A stretch of DNA of 64,000 nucleotides from an uncultured Desulfobacter sp. (GTDB lineage: Bacteria > Desulfobacterota > Desulfobacteria > Desulfobacterales > Desulfobacteraceae), in the NCBI RefSeq assembly GCF_963677125.1, contig NZ_OY781882.1, positions 4,548,501-4,612,500 of the forward strand, read 5' to 3'. The stretch's first letter is position 1. Each line of letters begins with the position of its first letter. The translations under genes and the position numbers were made by a program. This document shows, piece by piece, positions 35,083 through 43,773 of this stretch. The notes under the pieces are model-generated. The model made no database searches. It was not told the origin of the DNA and saw only the letters and a program-made list of their open reading frames with translations.

Positions 35083-36107
35083 GGCTCATGTTGCGTATCA
35101 GGGTCGTATGATGGTAGATGGTGATTTTTTTGACTTAATTCACCATAGGAGCTCAACGGATGCAGGTAAACATAAAGACTCTGATTGATGATACACAATG
35201 TTATGACACTGTTCGGGAGTTGCGCTGGCCGGAAGGACGCCAATGGCCGTTTTGTGGTTCCAAACGAGTAATCAAAAGGGGATTCGATAAAAAAGAACCT
35301 GCTAGGCAGCGTTATGAATGTAAAAAATGTAGTAAACGCTTCGATGACCTGACGGGAACCATTTTCGCGGGACATCATCAACCCCTTAAAGTACGGATAT
35401 TGTGTCTCTATTTTATGGGGCTGAACTTGTCCAACAAGCAGATTGCCAAAGAACTGGACCTGGACCGCACCGATGTTCAAAAGATGACCACCCAACTTCG
35501 TGAAGGCGTGGTAAAAAAAGCCACCCGTAACCCTTGAAGACGAGGTTGAGTGCGATGAGGTCTACATTGTGGCAGGGCATAAAGGGAATCCCGAAGCAGT
35601 AGCCCAAAAAGGACGGGGAGGTCGCAGAAATCGTTTAAGGGGTGCTCGTGGTCGGGGTACATTAAAAAAAACCACCTGTTTTCGGGATGATCCAGCAATG
35701 CGGCATGGTGGTAATCCAGATGCTTGCCAATGTTCGCCGGGTAACGATTGAGCCCTTGATAAAATTGGTCATTTTGCCCGGGACTTTGATTTACACTGAT
35801 GAATACGGAATCTACAATCGATTAACCGAGTGGGGGGCAAGCATAAAAGCGTGAATCACGGAACTGGAGAATACGCCAGAGACGAGGATGGAGATGGTTT
35901 CTATGAAGTCCATGTAAATACGATGGAAGGCTTCTGGTCTCTGCTAAGAGGTTGGTTACGGCCACATAGGGGGATTTCACAGGAGAAGCTCCCTTTTTAT
36001 CTTGGATTCTTTGAGTTCGTTCACAATGTCGGCAAACGAGGAAAGGCTCTGCTCCATTCGCGTGTAGAGCTTTTAATCAAATAAGACCCTGGAAGGCAAC
36101 ATGAGCC
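35083..36107 (+). mobile_element. Decayed IS1595-type insertion sequence
   Basis: About 1.03 kb, bounded by imperfect inverted repeats: GGCTCATGTTGCGTATCAGGG at 35083-35103, and CCCTGGAAGGCAACATGAGCC at 36087-36107 (12 outer bases perfect, inner part degenerate). It contains the broken transposase at 35160. No clear target duplication is visible. The 177 bp between the two insertion sequences (34906-35082) hold no recognisable gene. Confidence 0.7.
35160..36084 (+). pseudogene. IS1595-family transposase, multiply frameshifted
   Basis: The first fragment (35160-35537) has the zinc-ribbon and DNA-binding start of IS1595 transposases (WPFCGSKRVIKRG, YECKKCSKRFDDLTGTIF) but no complete second CxxC half in the first pair. 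Homology then continues in shifted frames: DEVECDEVYIVAGHKG near 35540, VIQMLANVRRVTIEPL near 35710, and finally a terminal frame with HVNTMEGFWSLLRGWLRPHRG up to the stop at 36084. At least two frame changes are needed, one at 35530 and another around 35670-35850, so transposition from this copy is not expected. Confidence 0.82.
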
Positions 36108-36180
36108 AAAACTCATTCATTGGAGGATGCGAACAACAGCCCTTCAATTTAACATAATTCTTTTCTCTCCCCTTTGTAAT

Positions 36181-36217
36181 CGGGCTATTCACAATGTGAA
36201 AGCCCGGTTCCTTTTAT
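36181..36217 (+). terminator. Hairpin terminator downstream of the IS1595 remnant
   Basis: CGGGCT (36181-36186) pairs with AGCCCG (36201-36206), with an inner ACA/TGT extension, and is followed by GTTCCTTTTATT. It lies in the 246-bp gap between the insertion sequence and the radical SAM gene; the remainder of the gap is featureless. Confidence 0.5.
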
Positions 36218-36353
36218 TCAGGTGCAAGCATAGTATTAAACTGGGCGGGTAAAATTTAAAAACACGACCAATAGTTTTTCAATTCATTTCTCCGGGAGGG
36301 GGACCCTACCAATGAAGTAAGCGTAAAATTTACGGTTTTCGGCCGAGCGCCAC

Positions 36354-37268
36354 CTACAACGCTGCAAATCGGCTGATCCCCGCATCTTTTGCTTCTTGGA
36401 CAGCTTTGTTAAATTCGGTCTCAGAGACGGGATCTTCCAATCCTTTCACTTCGTGGGCTTTTCCACAGGGCCGATATTGATCCATGACGTTAACATAGGT
36501 GTTTTTTGAGATATGGTTGGCAATAAATGACATTACCTCTGAGGTCCCGGCCATCCCGGAAGGCATAACCAAGTGCCTGAGCAGCAATCCCCGGGTCGCA
36601 ATACCGTTGTCATCAACTTGCAGATCACCCACCTGCCGATGCATTTCGACAACCGCTTTTTGGGCCACTTCGGGATAATCCGGCGCATTACAGGTTTGTT
36701 CGGCAACAGCCGGGTCCCAGAATTTAAAATCCGGCATATAAATATCGATGATCCCCTCAAGCAGTTTTAAGGTCTCCACATTGTCGTATCCACTGGAATT
36801 GTAGACCAATGGAATCCTTAATCCCCCGTCAATGGCCATATCCAGGGCAGACAAAATTTGCGGCACCACATGGGTCGGGGTCACAAAATTAATGTTGTGG
36901 CAACCGTTATTCTGCAGGATCAACATCATGCCGGCTAACTGCCCGAGTCCACACTCTTCTCCGCTTCCCTCGTGACTGATTTCGTAATTCTGGCAGAAAT
37001 TGCATTTCAGGTTACAGTGGGAGAAAAAAATTGTGCCGGAACCAAATGCCCCGACCAATGGGGGTTCTTCTCCAAAATGGGGATTGAAACTGGATACAAC
37101 GGCTTCGTCTCCGGTGGAACACTCCCCCAACTCCCCGGAAAAACGGTCGACTTTACACGATCTAGGACAAATCTCACAGGAATTTAACAGCTGTCGTGCT
37201 TGACTGATTTTATCCCGGAGCAATCCTTTCTTTTTGGTTTCAATATAGGCGGGGTGGAAAGTTGCCAT
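36354..37268 (-). CDS. PflA-like radical SAM protein
   Basis: The 304-residue protein has a Cys-rich N-terminus (CEICPRSCKVDRFSGELGEC). The radical SAM cluster motif CNLKCNFCQN (CxxxCxxC) follows at about residues 89-98, with a TIM-barrel-like remainder (NFVTPTHVVPQI, YMPDFKFWDPAVAE). This is the family of uncharacterised PflA-type proteins found in many anaerobes, distinct from true pyruvate formate-lyase activases. No glycyl-radical enzyme is encoded nearby, so its client is unknown. It is the only gene of its strand here, divergent from the EEP hydrolase. Confidence 0.82.
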   Translation of the reverse strand: MATFHPAYIETKKKGLLRDKISQARQLLNSCEICPRSCKVDRFSGELGECSTGDEAVVSSFNPHFGEEPPLVGAFGSGTIFFSHCNLKCNFCQNYEISHEGSGEECGLGQLAGMMLILQNNGCHNINFVTPTHVVPQILSALDMAIDGGLRIPLVYNSSGYDNVETLKLLEGIIDIYMPDFKFWDPAVAEQTCNAPDYPEVAQKAVVEMHRQVGDLQVDDNGIATRGLLLRHLVMPSGMAGTSEVMSFIANHISKNTYVNVMDQYRPCGKAHEVKGLEDPVSETEFNKAVQEAKDAGISRFAAL

Positions 37269-37296
37269 TTTATGCTCCTTTTTTTATGAAATATTA

Positions 37297-37359
37297 AACC
37301 ACTGAAATCACGGAAGACACAGAAGAGAGAATTCCGTGGTTTCAGTGATTTCCGTGGTT
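37297..37359. repeat. Large imperfect hairpin repeat (AACCACTGAAATCACGGAA type)
   Basis: AACCACTGAAATCACGGAA (37297-37315) pairs with the sequence from 37332 (TTCCGTGGTTTCAGTGATT, extended by TTCCGTGGTT). It resembles short palindromic repeats scattered in many genomes. It lies in the position taken by the first hairpin in the two-hairpin elements, directly before the conserved spacer at 37376. Confidence 0.55.
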
Positions 37360-37375
37360 AAAATGTTTTTCATCG

Positions 37376-37408
37376 TTTGTTGTTTCCGTCAGGTCATGGC
37401 CCTTATTA
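37376..37408. repeat. Partial copy of the two-hairpin element (copy 5)
   Basis: TTTGTTGT followed after 12 bases by CATGGCCCTTATTA, the conserved spacer and tail of the elements at 3951, 22761 and 24448. The second hairpin is missing here. It lies between the divergent radical SAM and EEP genes in a 316-bp intergenic stretch that otherwise shows only a good ribosome-binding site before 37585. Confidence 0.4.
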
Positions 37409-37584
37409 TCAGTATTTTAATGGTGACGCCCATCCTAACCTTGCCGGCAAAATAATGCAATTGGACGCCATCGCTTTTTGACGCAAATTGTTGATATTGG
37501 AATCCGTCATGCCGGAGCCATATTTCAGGCTATTGATCCGTTTTTCATCCTCTGCTATAAATTTTGTAAAAAAAAGGAGGATCC

Positions 37585-38415
37585 ATGAGCCGATTTAAGC
37601 ATAGTCTTGCCCGCATCGCTGTTTGGAATCTAGCGGGCTACAATAAGTTCAATCCTGCCAAAGGCATTGGTCCCAAAACAAAGCGCGCCGGACGGCAGGC
37701 AGAAGGCCTGGCATTGTTGGACGCAGAATTGGTCACGCTTGTTGAGGTCAGTCCGCTCAGCCATATTGATCGCCTGGCCACGCTCATTGAGGCTGAATAC
37801 GGTGTTTCATATCAAAACACCATTATACCCCAGCCCAACGGTAATATTCATATCGGTTTTCTGCATAAAGAGGGGGTTGAGGTGAGTAAGCTTAAACTCA
37901 TTCCCGGCTCTGAAGGCGATTATGGGAATGGCCGGCAGGCGGTACAGGCAGATATTAAAATTGGAAAGTTCAAAGCGATACTGATCGGCGTGCATCTGAA
38001 ATCGGGGCGGGACCGTGACGAGCAGCAACTGCGTGACAGTCAGTGTAAAATGATTGGCCGGCATATTGCTCAAATTCGGCAGACGCCTGGGCTGAAGCGG
38101 CGCACAATTTTACTGATGGGCGACTTCAATATGATTCCCGGGCAGGATGTCAGTAATTTCCATCATCTGGGCGGCGACGATATCATGGATTTTGTCTCAT
38201 GCTGGGATCTGCAAGACCGGTACTCACATATTCTCGAAAAAGGTCGGGCAAACCTTTTGGACGGATTTGCCATCTCGCGCACCTACTCTACCGACTATGT
38301 GCGCGGCAGCCTGCGGCTGTTCCCCATGCATTGGACCATGGGCATTGGGCGGGAGGCGTTTAAAAAAGAGGTTTCCGATCATTTACCATTTGTTGCCTGT
38401 TTCAGGATTTTTTAA
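37585..38415 (+). CDS. Endonuclease/exonuclease/phosphatase (EEP) family protein
   Basis: The 276-residue single-domain protein has the EEP fold: RIAVWNLAGYNKFN at the start (metal-binding Asn), LVEVSPL, LIGVHLKSGRDRDEQQLRD, LLMGDFNMIP and a final SDHLPFVACF with the catalytic Asp-His. Catalytic positions look intact except that the usual E of the second motif sits in TLVEVS. It has no signal peptide, so it is probably cytosolic. The family covers DNases and phosphodiesterases, so substrate cannot be assigned. AAAAAGGAGG precedes the ATG. Confidence 0.82.
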   Translation: MSRFKHSLARIAVWNLAGYNKFNPAKGIGPKTKRAGRQAEGLALLDAELVTLVEVSPLSHIDRLATLIEAEYGVSYQNTIIPQPNGNIHIGFLHKEGVEVSKLKLIPGSEGDYGNGRQAVQADIKIGKFKAILIGVHLKSGRDRDEQQLRDSQCKMIGRHIAQIRQTPGLKRRTILLMGDFNMIPGQDVSNFHHLGGDDIMDFVSCWDLQDRYSHILEKGRANLLDGFAISRTYSTDYVRGSLRLFPMHWTMGIGREAFKKEVSDHLPFVACFRIF

Positions 38416-38466
38416 AGCCTGACAGCTCAATCATTAAGATGAATGCCCGCCACAATGCCCAAGATG

Positions 38467-40383
38467 TTAAAATTTGAAATTTACGCCGGCATAAAACATT
38501 CTGCCCTCAATGTTATAGGGTTTGTCGTTCAGATCTTCGTCGCTGATATTATCAATCCCTAAACGCAGGGTGATTCTATCATAGAAGGTTTTTGAAACCT
38601 GGGCGTTGAAAACGATAAAATCATCGCACTCTTCCTCGTCGTCTATCTGTTCACCTGTATAATTGGCTCCCACCGTAGCATGGATGTCCCAGGGCAGGGC
38701 AGCATTGAGCCGGACATTGACCGTATGCCCGGGCCGGTTTTCCAGCTCTTCCCCAGTTGAGTCGTCTTCGGTGTCCAGATATTGGTATCCAATGCGGATG
38801 CTGTAATTTTGTGTAATATCATGGGACAGTTCGCATTCAAATCCTTGAAGGGTTGCGCTATCTATATTGACATACCTTTTTTCATCCGAAGAGCCGGGCA
38901 GGTATTGTGTGTCAATCAGGTTTTCCACATCGGTTTTGTAAACCGAGACTTTGAATTCCGTGGTGTCCGTGAAAAATTCATAGCCCAGTTCAAATGATTT
39001 TGAAGATTCAGGTTGAAGGTCGTCGTTACCGTATATGGTAATGTTTCTCATGGCTGTAGATTCATAGGAGGATGAGTTCTGGGTCACTGTGGGGGCCATA
39101 AACCCTTCTCCGTAGTTGGCCCTTATGCGGTGGTGCGAACCAAGTTTATAGATGGCCCCGATTTTAGGAGACCACTCCCCGTTGAATTTTTCATGGTAAT
39201 CGTACCGGGTGCCTAACGTGACGATAAATGCCTCTGTAATATTGATTTCGTCCTGGAGAAATATAGCCGTGTTGTCCATATCATTGGCAAAATTTTTGTC
39301 CGAGCTTGCAGTTTTGTCATATGTTTTTTCATACGCTTGGTTTTTGAACTCAGCGCCGGTGACAATATAGTGATTTTTGACGGCGGCAATATCCACTTCT
39401 CCCCGGATTACGGAATCGGTCATGTCATGGGCGTACCCGCCCGTGGCACTGGTGGTTGTATAGTGTGTCTGGGAGTCGGTCTCATAGGCATCCAAATCCA
39501 GGGTCACGGAATTAAACGTCTTGTTATATCCCACCGAGTAAATTTTTCGGTCAATGTCATGATGAAGGATATTATCTATCTTGATCCGGTCTTCGTTGCC
39601 CTGGCCATAGGACGCCTCAATATACTGGGTATCGTCAATATCGAACCGGATTCTTGCCAAACCATTGTTGATCTCCTTGCCTTCAATTTTGGTTTCAGTG
39701 CTGTCGTCCTCGTCCCTTGACGGGTCACGGTCAATACGTTCCGCACTCATGAACAATGAAAGGCGGTCTGTAATTTGCCCGCCCATATTCAGGCCGAGCT
39801 TAAATTCATCTCCGCCGTCATCTCTGCTGTCGCCGTAGCTGACATCAACTTCCCCGGAAAATTTTCCATCGCTTTTTTTGGTGATAATGTTCACAACACC
39901 ACCGATGCCCTGGGATCCGTATATGGAGCTTGCAGGGCCTTTGATCACTTCAATGCGTTCAATGGCACTCATGGGTACCCAGTTGTACTCGAAATCCGAA
40001 TGCCCGATCTGGGCATCGGAACCGGACACTTTTTTTCCGTCCACCAGGATTAAAACATGGCCGGTGGCTGAACCGCGGATACTGATATTCTTTCGTCCGT
40101 GTTCAGATGAGTTGTTGACACCGAAATTGATGCCGGCTTGTTCGCTCAGCACATCCTTGATGGAAGATGCATTGGCCGCGGAGATCTCTTCTGATGTTAT
40201 GATGGTTGTGGCAATCGGTAGGTCATGATCTGTCTGGTTGGACTTGGCTGTCACCATTATTTGGTTTTCTTCGGTCCGGGCGGTTGAACTGGATGTATCT
40301 GCCGCCGTCGCATAATTTTTTGTACCTGTTCCTGCAAGGAGCACCACTGTGAACACTATAAAAAGCTTCTTCCATTTCTCCAT
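38467..40383 (-). CDS. TonB-dependent outer-membrane receptor
   Basis: The 638-residue receptor has a signal peptide, a TonB-box-like segment (NQIMVTAK, about residues 41-48) and a plug domain (LPIATTIITSEEISAANASSIKDVL, RGSATGHVLILVDGKKV, IERIEVIKGPASSIYGSQGIGGVVNII). A 22-strand barrel follows, ending in the aromatic C-terminus KF. Its size and plug fit the BtuB/CirA/heme-receptor group. It lies downstream of the HutW-ECF-flavodoxin operon on the same strand, separated by a strong hairpin, so heme or another tetrapyrrole is the likely ligand (inference). The TonB/ExbBD operon at 45455-50577 would energise it. Confidence 0.92.
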   Translation of the reverse strand: MEKWKKLFIVFTVVLLAGTGTKNYATAADTSSSTARTEENQIMVTAKSNQTDHDLPIATTIITSEEISAANASSIKDVLSEQAGINFGVNNSSEHGRKNISIRGSATGHVLILVDGKKVSGSDAQIGHSDFEYNWVPMSAIERIEVIKGPASSIYGSQGIGGVVNIITKKSDGKFSGEVDVSYGDSRDDGGDEFKLGLNMGGQITDRLSLFMSAERIDRDPSRDEDDSTETKIEGKEINNGLARIRFDIDDTQYIEASYGQGNEDRIKIDNILHHDIDRKIYSVGYNKTFNSVTLDLDAYETDSQTHYTTTSATGGYAHDMTDSVIRGEVDIAAVKNHYIVTGAEFKNQAYEKTYDKTASSDKNFANDMDNTAIFLQDEINITEAFIVTLGTRYDYHEKFNGEWSPKIGAIYKLGSHHRIRANYGEGFMAPTVTQNSSSYESTAMRNITIYGNDDLQPESSKSFELGYEFFTDTTEFKVSVYKTDVENLIDTQYLPGSSDEKRYVNIDSATLQGFECELSHDITQNYSIRIGYQYLDTEDDSTGEELENRPGHTVNVRLNAALPWDIHATVGANYTGEQIDDEEECDDFIVFNAQVSKTFYDRITLRLGIDNISDEDLNDKPYNIEGRMFYAGVNFKF

Positions 40384-40500
40384 TCTTTTTCCCTTTCTTT
40401 ATTTTGCGTACGTGTGAAACGCATAACAGGTGCTTGACGACTTGCTATGGATCTGGTACGCAAAAAATGTTTAGTCTGTTTTTTAACAGGCTTAAATCAG

Positions 40501-40542
40501 GGAAAGGCAGGCTTTCCGGCCAAGGTATCGGCCTGCCTTTCC
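40501..40542 (-). terminator. Strong hairpin after the HutW-ECF-flavodoxin operon
   Basis: GGAAAGGCAGGC and GCCTGCCTTTCC form a perfect 12-bp stem with an 18-base loop. It lies 18 bp after the flavodoxin stop on the minus strand and before the receptor gene. The outer AAAGG/CCTTT gives a T-rich end on either strand, so it may terminate or attenuate transcription into the receptor gene. Confidence 0.65.
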
Positions 40543-40559
40543 AGCCTTTTGGGGATATC

Positions 40560-41084
40560 TCAGGTCGACACCTTCCCGGCAGCGATGTGTGCAAGTTCTG
40601 CAAACAGTGCCCGGGCGTCCGCCAGATCTTTTTTATCCGGGTGCTTGGCTGCCTCTTCAAGTCTGGCCCTGCGTTCCGGGGTCATGCTGTGGTGAGGATC
40701 ATCTTTCATTTTTGTTTCCATCATTTTAATCAGGCCTGGGTCTACCTTACCCTGGCATAAAAATTCCCCCAGAATGTCATTGCCCTGGACAAGAGCCCTT
40801 GCCTTTTTTAGACATTGCTTGGCATGCTCCGAGTCGGGATAGGCCCCCAGAGTGCCGAACAGTCCGATTCTTTTTGCGGTTACGGTTTCCATGTATCTGG
40901 CGGAACCGGCATTGACCGTTCCCTTATCCACCCAGAAGCCTAAGGCCAAAAAATCATATTCCGACGGGTCCGGTGCCTCTTTGGCGGAAAAGATATCTTT
41001 GGGTTCGGGCAGGGCATCATATATGGCCTGGGCCACCTTTTGGGTGTTGCCGGTTCTGCTGGAATATACAACCAGGGATTTCAT
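40560..41084 (-). CDS. Flavodoxin family protein of the heme locus (HmuF/BilS-like)
   Basis: The 174-residue protein begins with the FMN phosphate-binding loop (VVYSSRTGNTQKVAQAIY) and carries LALGFWVDKGT and GLFGTLGAYPDSEH as further flavin-contact loops. The C-terminal ~60 residues (DPHHSMTPERRARLEEA) are typical of the Flavodoxin_3 group. The ATG at 41084 is preceded by AAGGAG. The frame is open further upstream, but that would only extend it into ecfA. Relatives encoded next to HutW/ChuW enzymes in other anaerobes reduce the linear tetrapyrrole product. The same role, or electron supply to HutW, is inferred here. Confidence 0.85.
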   Translation of the reverse strand: MKSLVVYSSRTGNTQKVAQAIYDALPEPKDIFSAKEAPDPSEYDFLALGFWVDKGTVNAGSARYMETVTAKRIGLFGTLGAYPDSEHAKQCLKKARALVQGNDILGEFLCQGKVDPGLIKMMETKMKDDPHHSMTPERRARLEEAAKHPDKKDLADARALFAELAHIAAGKVST

Positions 41085-42504
41085 AATTTTTCTCCTTGCG
41101 TGATAAAGGCATGGACAGGGCACAGTCACAGGCCAGGTCCATGAGTTCAAGGTCATGGGTGATCACCAGCACTAAGACCCCTTTACGAGCCATGTCGGTC
41201 ATCACATCTGCAATCATGTTCATGTTTCTGCCGTCCAGGCCGCTGGTGGGTTCATCCAGAATCAGAATCCCAGGGGGGTTCACCAGGGCGGCAGCAATGA
41301 CAAGCCGTTGTTTCTGGCCCCCGGACAGGGATTGGGGATGGCGGAGTCGAAATGGATCCAGACCGAAACGCCTTGTCACATCAGCTATGACACTGTCCCG
41401 GTCTGGATTGTTCCGGGCTGCAATGGCAAGTTCCCGGTCCACGGTTTTCATATGAAGCTGGTGATCGGTATTTTGCAGTACAATACTGCCCAGGCTCAGC
41501 AGATTCTTGGGGCGAAGCTGTGTGCCGTTAAGCCGGACGGTTCCGGCCTTAAATGGCAAAAGACCGGTTAAAAGCCTGGCCAGGGTGGTTTTTCCGGTGC
41601 CGTTACCGCCTGTAACGGCAATCACCTGCCCCGTGGGCAGCTGAAATGAAGCATTACAGAAAATCAGGGGCTTTTTTTTATACCCAAAGGTCAGATTTTG
41701 TACATCAAACCCGTTGCCCGTGAATACCTCGGGGGAGGACTCAACCTTGGCTGCAGGAAGATTGGGTAAAACCACATCCGGGTTTCTTAAGCCCAATGTT
41801 TTGCGCAGACTTTTATTTTTTAACAATTCAAATTTTCCCTGGCAGGCCAGGCGTCCCTGGTCCAGGACAAGGACCTTGTCAACAAGGTTTTTCAACCAGT
41901 AAAGCCTGTGATCCACAATGAATAAAGTGATACCCCGGCGCTTCAGGTCCATGAGGTGAGCTGCCAGTTCCCGGGTGGCCTGGGGATCAAGATTGGCAGA
42001 CGGTTCATCCAGAATAATGATATCCGGGGCAATGCACATGATACCGGCCAAGGCGGTTTTTTGTTTTTCTCCCTGGGACAGGTCAAAAATCATATTGTCC
42101 ATCAGATGGGAAATGCCAAACCTCTCCGAAGCCTGGTGGGTGATTGTTTCAATCTTTTCAATCGATTGTCCCCGGCATTCCAAGGCAAATTTAAGTTCGT
42201 CCCGCACTCTGAGAGCAAAGAACTGGCTTTCCGGGTCCTGGAACATGGTGCCCACACGGGATGACAACGCTTTGACCGATGTTTGCACCGTCTCTTTCCC
42301 CGCCACCCGGATCCGGCCGGAGAGTGTGCCTTTGTGAAAATGAGGTATCAGTCCGTTGATCAGACGTATCAGCGTGGATTTGCCCGATCCGCTGGCCCCG
42401 GTGCAGACCACTGTTTCTGACTTGGACACGGAAAATGAAATATCCTCTACCGCCGGTTTTTCCTGGAACGGGTAAGTATAAGATACATGCTCAAATTCAA
42501 TCAC
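41017..42504 (-). CDS. ECF transporter ATPase, two ATP-binding domains fused
   Basis: The ~495-residue protein holds two complete ABC ATPase domains. The first has Walker A GASGSGKST, signature LSQGEKQ and Walker B IIILDEPSANLD. The second has GGNGTGKTT, LSGGQKQ and ILILDEPTSGLD. It is the fused EcfA/A' pair that powers an energy-coupling-factor importer. I chose GTG 42504, which overlaps the ecfT stop as GTGA and has GGAGA upstream, over the far-upstream start that would lie inside ecfT. Its C-terminal tail overlaps the flavodoxin gene by 68 bp, unusual but consistent with coupling. Confidence 0.9.
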   Translation of the reverse strand: MIEFEHVSYTYPFQEKPAVEDISFSVSKSETVVCTGASGSGKSTLIRLINGLIPHFHKGTLSGRIRVAGKETVQTSVKALSSRVGTMFQDPESQFFALRVRDELKFALECRGQSIEKIETITHQASERFGISHLMDNMIFDLSQGEKQKTALAGIMCIAPDIIILDEPSANLDPQATRELAAHLMDLKRRGITLFIVDHRLYWLKNLVDKVLVLDQGRLACQGKFELLKNKSLRKTLGLRNPDVVLPNLPAAKVESSPEVFTGNGFDVQNLTFGYKKKPLIFCNASFQLPTGQVIAVTGGNGTGKTTLARLLTGLLPFKAGTVRLNGTQLRPKNLLSLGSIVLQNTDHQLHMKTVDRELAIAARNNPDRDSVIADVTRRFGLDPFRLRHPQSLSGGQKQRLVIAAALVNPPGILILDEPTSGLDGRNMNMIADVMTDMARKGVLVLVITHDLELMDLACDCALSMPLSRKEKNYEIPGCIFQQNRQHPKGGPGHI

Positions 42505-43250
42505 AGCAGTTTCTCCGCGGCAATGCTGCCAAAGGTAAGTACCAGCACACAGGCCGTTGCAATGATATCCCACATCCCAGGGTTAGGTGCCGGTGTTTTT
42601 GTCATGCAGGTGTTTGCATTCATGCCCTTAAGTTCTGCGGCAACGGCCAGGGTATCAGCCGACCGCAGGGCACGGATGGTCAAGGGCACCACAAGCAGCC
42701 GGACAACCAGGAACGGGTGCAGGGTGACAAATTGAATCCCCGGATTAAACCCTTTGATCCGCATGCTTTCACGGATAAGCTTTATATCGTTTATAAATTC
42801 AGGAATAAACCGGATCATCACCGATGCCGGAAGATGGATGACAAAAGGCAAGCCAAGGGATTTAAGACTGGTCATAATATCCTGGATCCGGCCGGCAACG
42901 GCCAGGGCAAAAATTGTGTTTACCAGGATCAGTACCCGCAGAAACGGGTTGAAAAATGCTCCAGGCCCCGCCTCTCCGATTTGCGGCCAGAATATAAGCA
43001 TGATACGGATACAGCCCATGGCCATAACAAACATGACACCTACACCGCACCATGCCACAGTCAGAACCTTGATCCGTCCATGGGCCAAGGCATAGACAAG
43101 GCTGGCTATGGCCAGAACGCCAAGGGCCGCAGTAGACTGAATAAATATGATGCCCGTTGAACAGACCAGGCAGATCAGCATTCGGGTCCGAACATCTATA
43201 CCGCTTTTAGGCGGAAGGTTAGCTGAATTATTCACGGATAATGCCGGCAT
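42501..43250 (-). CDS. ECF transporter transmembrane component EcfT
   Basis: The ~249-residue membrane protein has several hydrophobic segments in its first half. A cytoplasmic coupling region follows (RFIPEFINDIKLIRESMRIKG, then RALRSADTLAVAAELKG), the counterpart of the Ala-Arg-Gly motifs by which EcfT contacts the ATPases. It lies between the S component and the ATPase gene, overlapping both. The start is uncertain: ATG 43250 or GTG 43235, both overlapping the upstream gene. Confidence 0.85.
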   Translation of the reverse strand: MPALSVNNSANLPPKSGIDVRTRMLICLVCSTGIIFIQSTAALGVLAIASLVYALAHGRIKVLTVAWCGVGVMFVMAMGCIRIMLIFWPQIGEAGPGAFFNPFLRVLILVNTIFALAVAGRIQDIMTSLKSLGLPFVIHLPASVMIRFIPEFINDIKLIRESMRIKGFNPGIQFVTLHPFLVVRLLVVPLTIRALRSADTLAVAAELKGMNANTCMTKTPAPNPGMWDIIATACVLVLTFGSIAAEKLL

Positions 43251-43773
43251 GGCGCAGCTCCTTGACAAAAATAATACCTGTGCCCAGTCCCATGAGACAG
43301 CCAAGGTATCCCAGGGTCACCACCACAACGCCCATGACAAACATGCCCATCTGTTCCTGGTACAGAAAATAGGAATATCCAAGGGAAACAGCCCGGGAGA
43401 TAAAATCAAAAAGCCCAATGCCAAGGATTAAACGTATGGGACTGTTGAATCCATCCCACGGCGCAATGAATAGATCGCACACAAATCCCGCGACAATTAC
43501 CCCTGCAATACTCATGGGGTTGCCGCCCATCAGCAGCAGGGAGACCAGGGTACTGATCACGGAAAACAGGGTGAGTACGCCAAATTTTCTGATTTTGTAT
43601 ACCAAAATAAGGAGCAGGGATGTGGCCACGGTGTTTTTAAGCACAAGGGTCACCGGGTTCATACCGCCGCCGGCCAGGGCGATAAGCATGGTCGAACTTT
43701 TAATCAGGCCTGTGAAAGTCCCGATAAGGATGAGCTCGGACGGGTTCCAGTAATCTGATGAAAGCAGTTTCAT
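43228..43773 (-). CDS. ECF transporter substrate-binding S component (MptD/Trep_Strep-like)
   Basis: The ~181-residue integral membrane protein has about six hydrophobic segments (GTFTGLIKSSTMLIAL, SLLLILVYKI, LFSVISTLVSLLLMGG, and others) and few charges. It resembles the MptD/Trep_Strep group of S components, which choose the substrate of ECF importers. The start at ATG 43773 overlaps the hutW stop (ATGA). Its position between a heme-degrading enzyme and the T/A components makes a tetrapyrrole the best guess for the substrate, but this is inference from context. Confidence 0.75.
   Translation of the reverse strand: MKLLSSDYWNPSELILIGTFTGLIKSSTMLIALAGGGMNPVTLVLKNTVATSLLLILVYKIRKFGVLTLFSVISTLVSLLLMGGNPMSIAGVIVAGFVCDLFIAPWDGFNSPIRLILGIGLFDFISRAVSLGYSYFLYQEQMGMFVMGVVVVTLGYLGCLMGLGTGIIFVKELRHAGIIRE

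Noticed and set aside
36354..37268. Pyruvate formate-lyase activating enzyme
   Set aside because: The radical SAM motif fits, but the Cys-rich N-terminus and the lack of a glycyl-radical enzyme place it in the broader uncharacterised PflA-like family.
42435..43160. 241-codon plus-strand ORF opposite ecfT
   Set aside because: Lys/His/Gln-rich antisense of a membrane protein, with no start signals.
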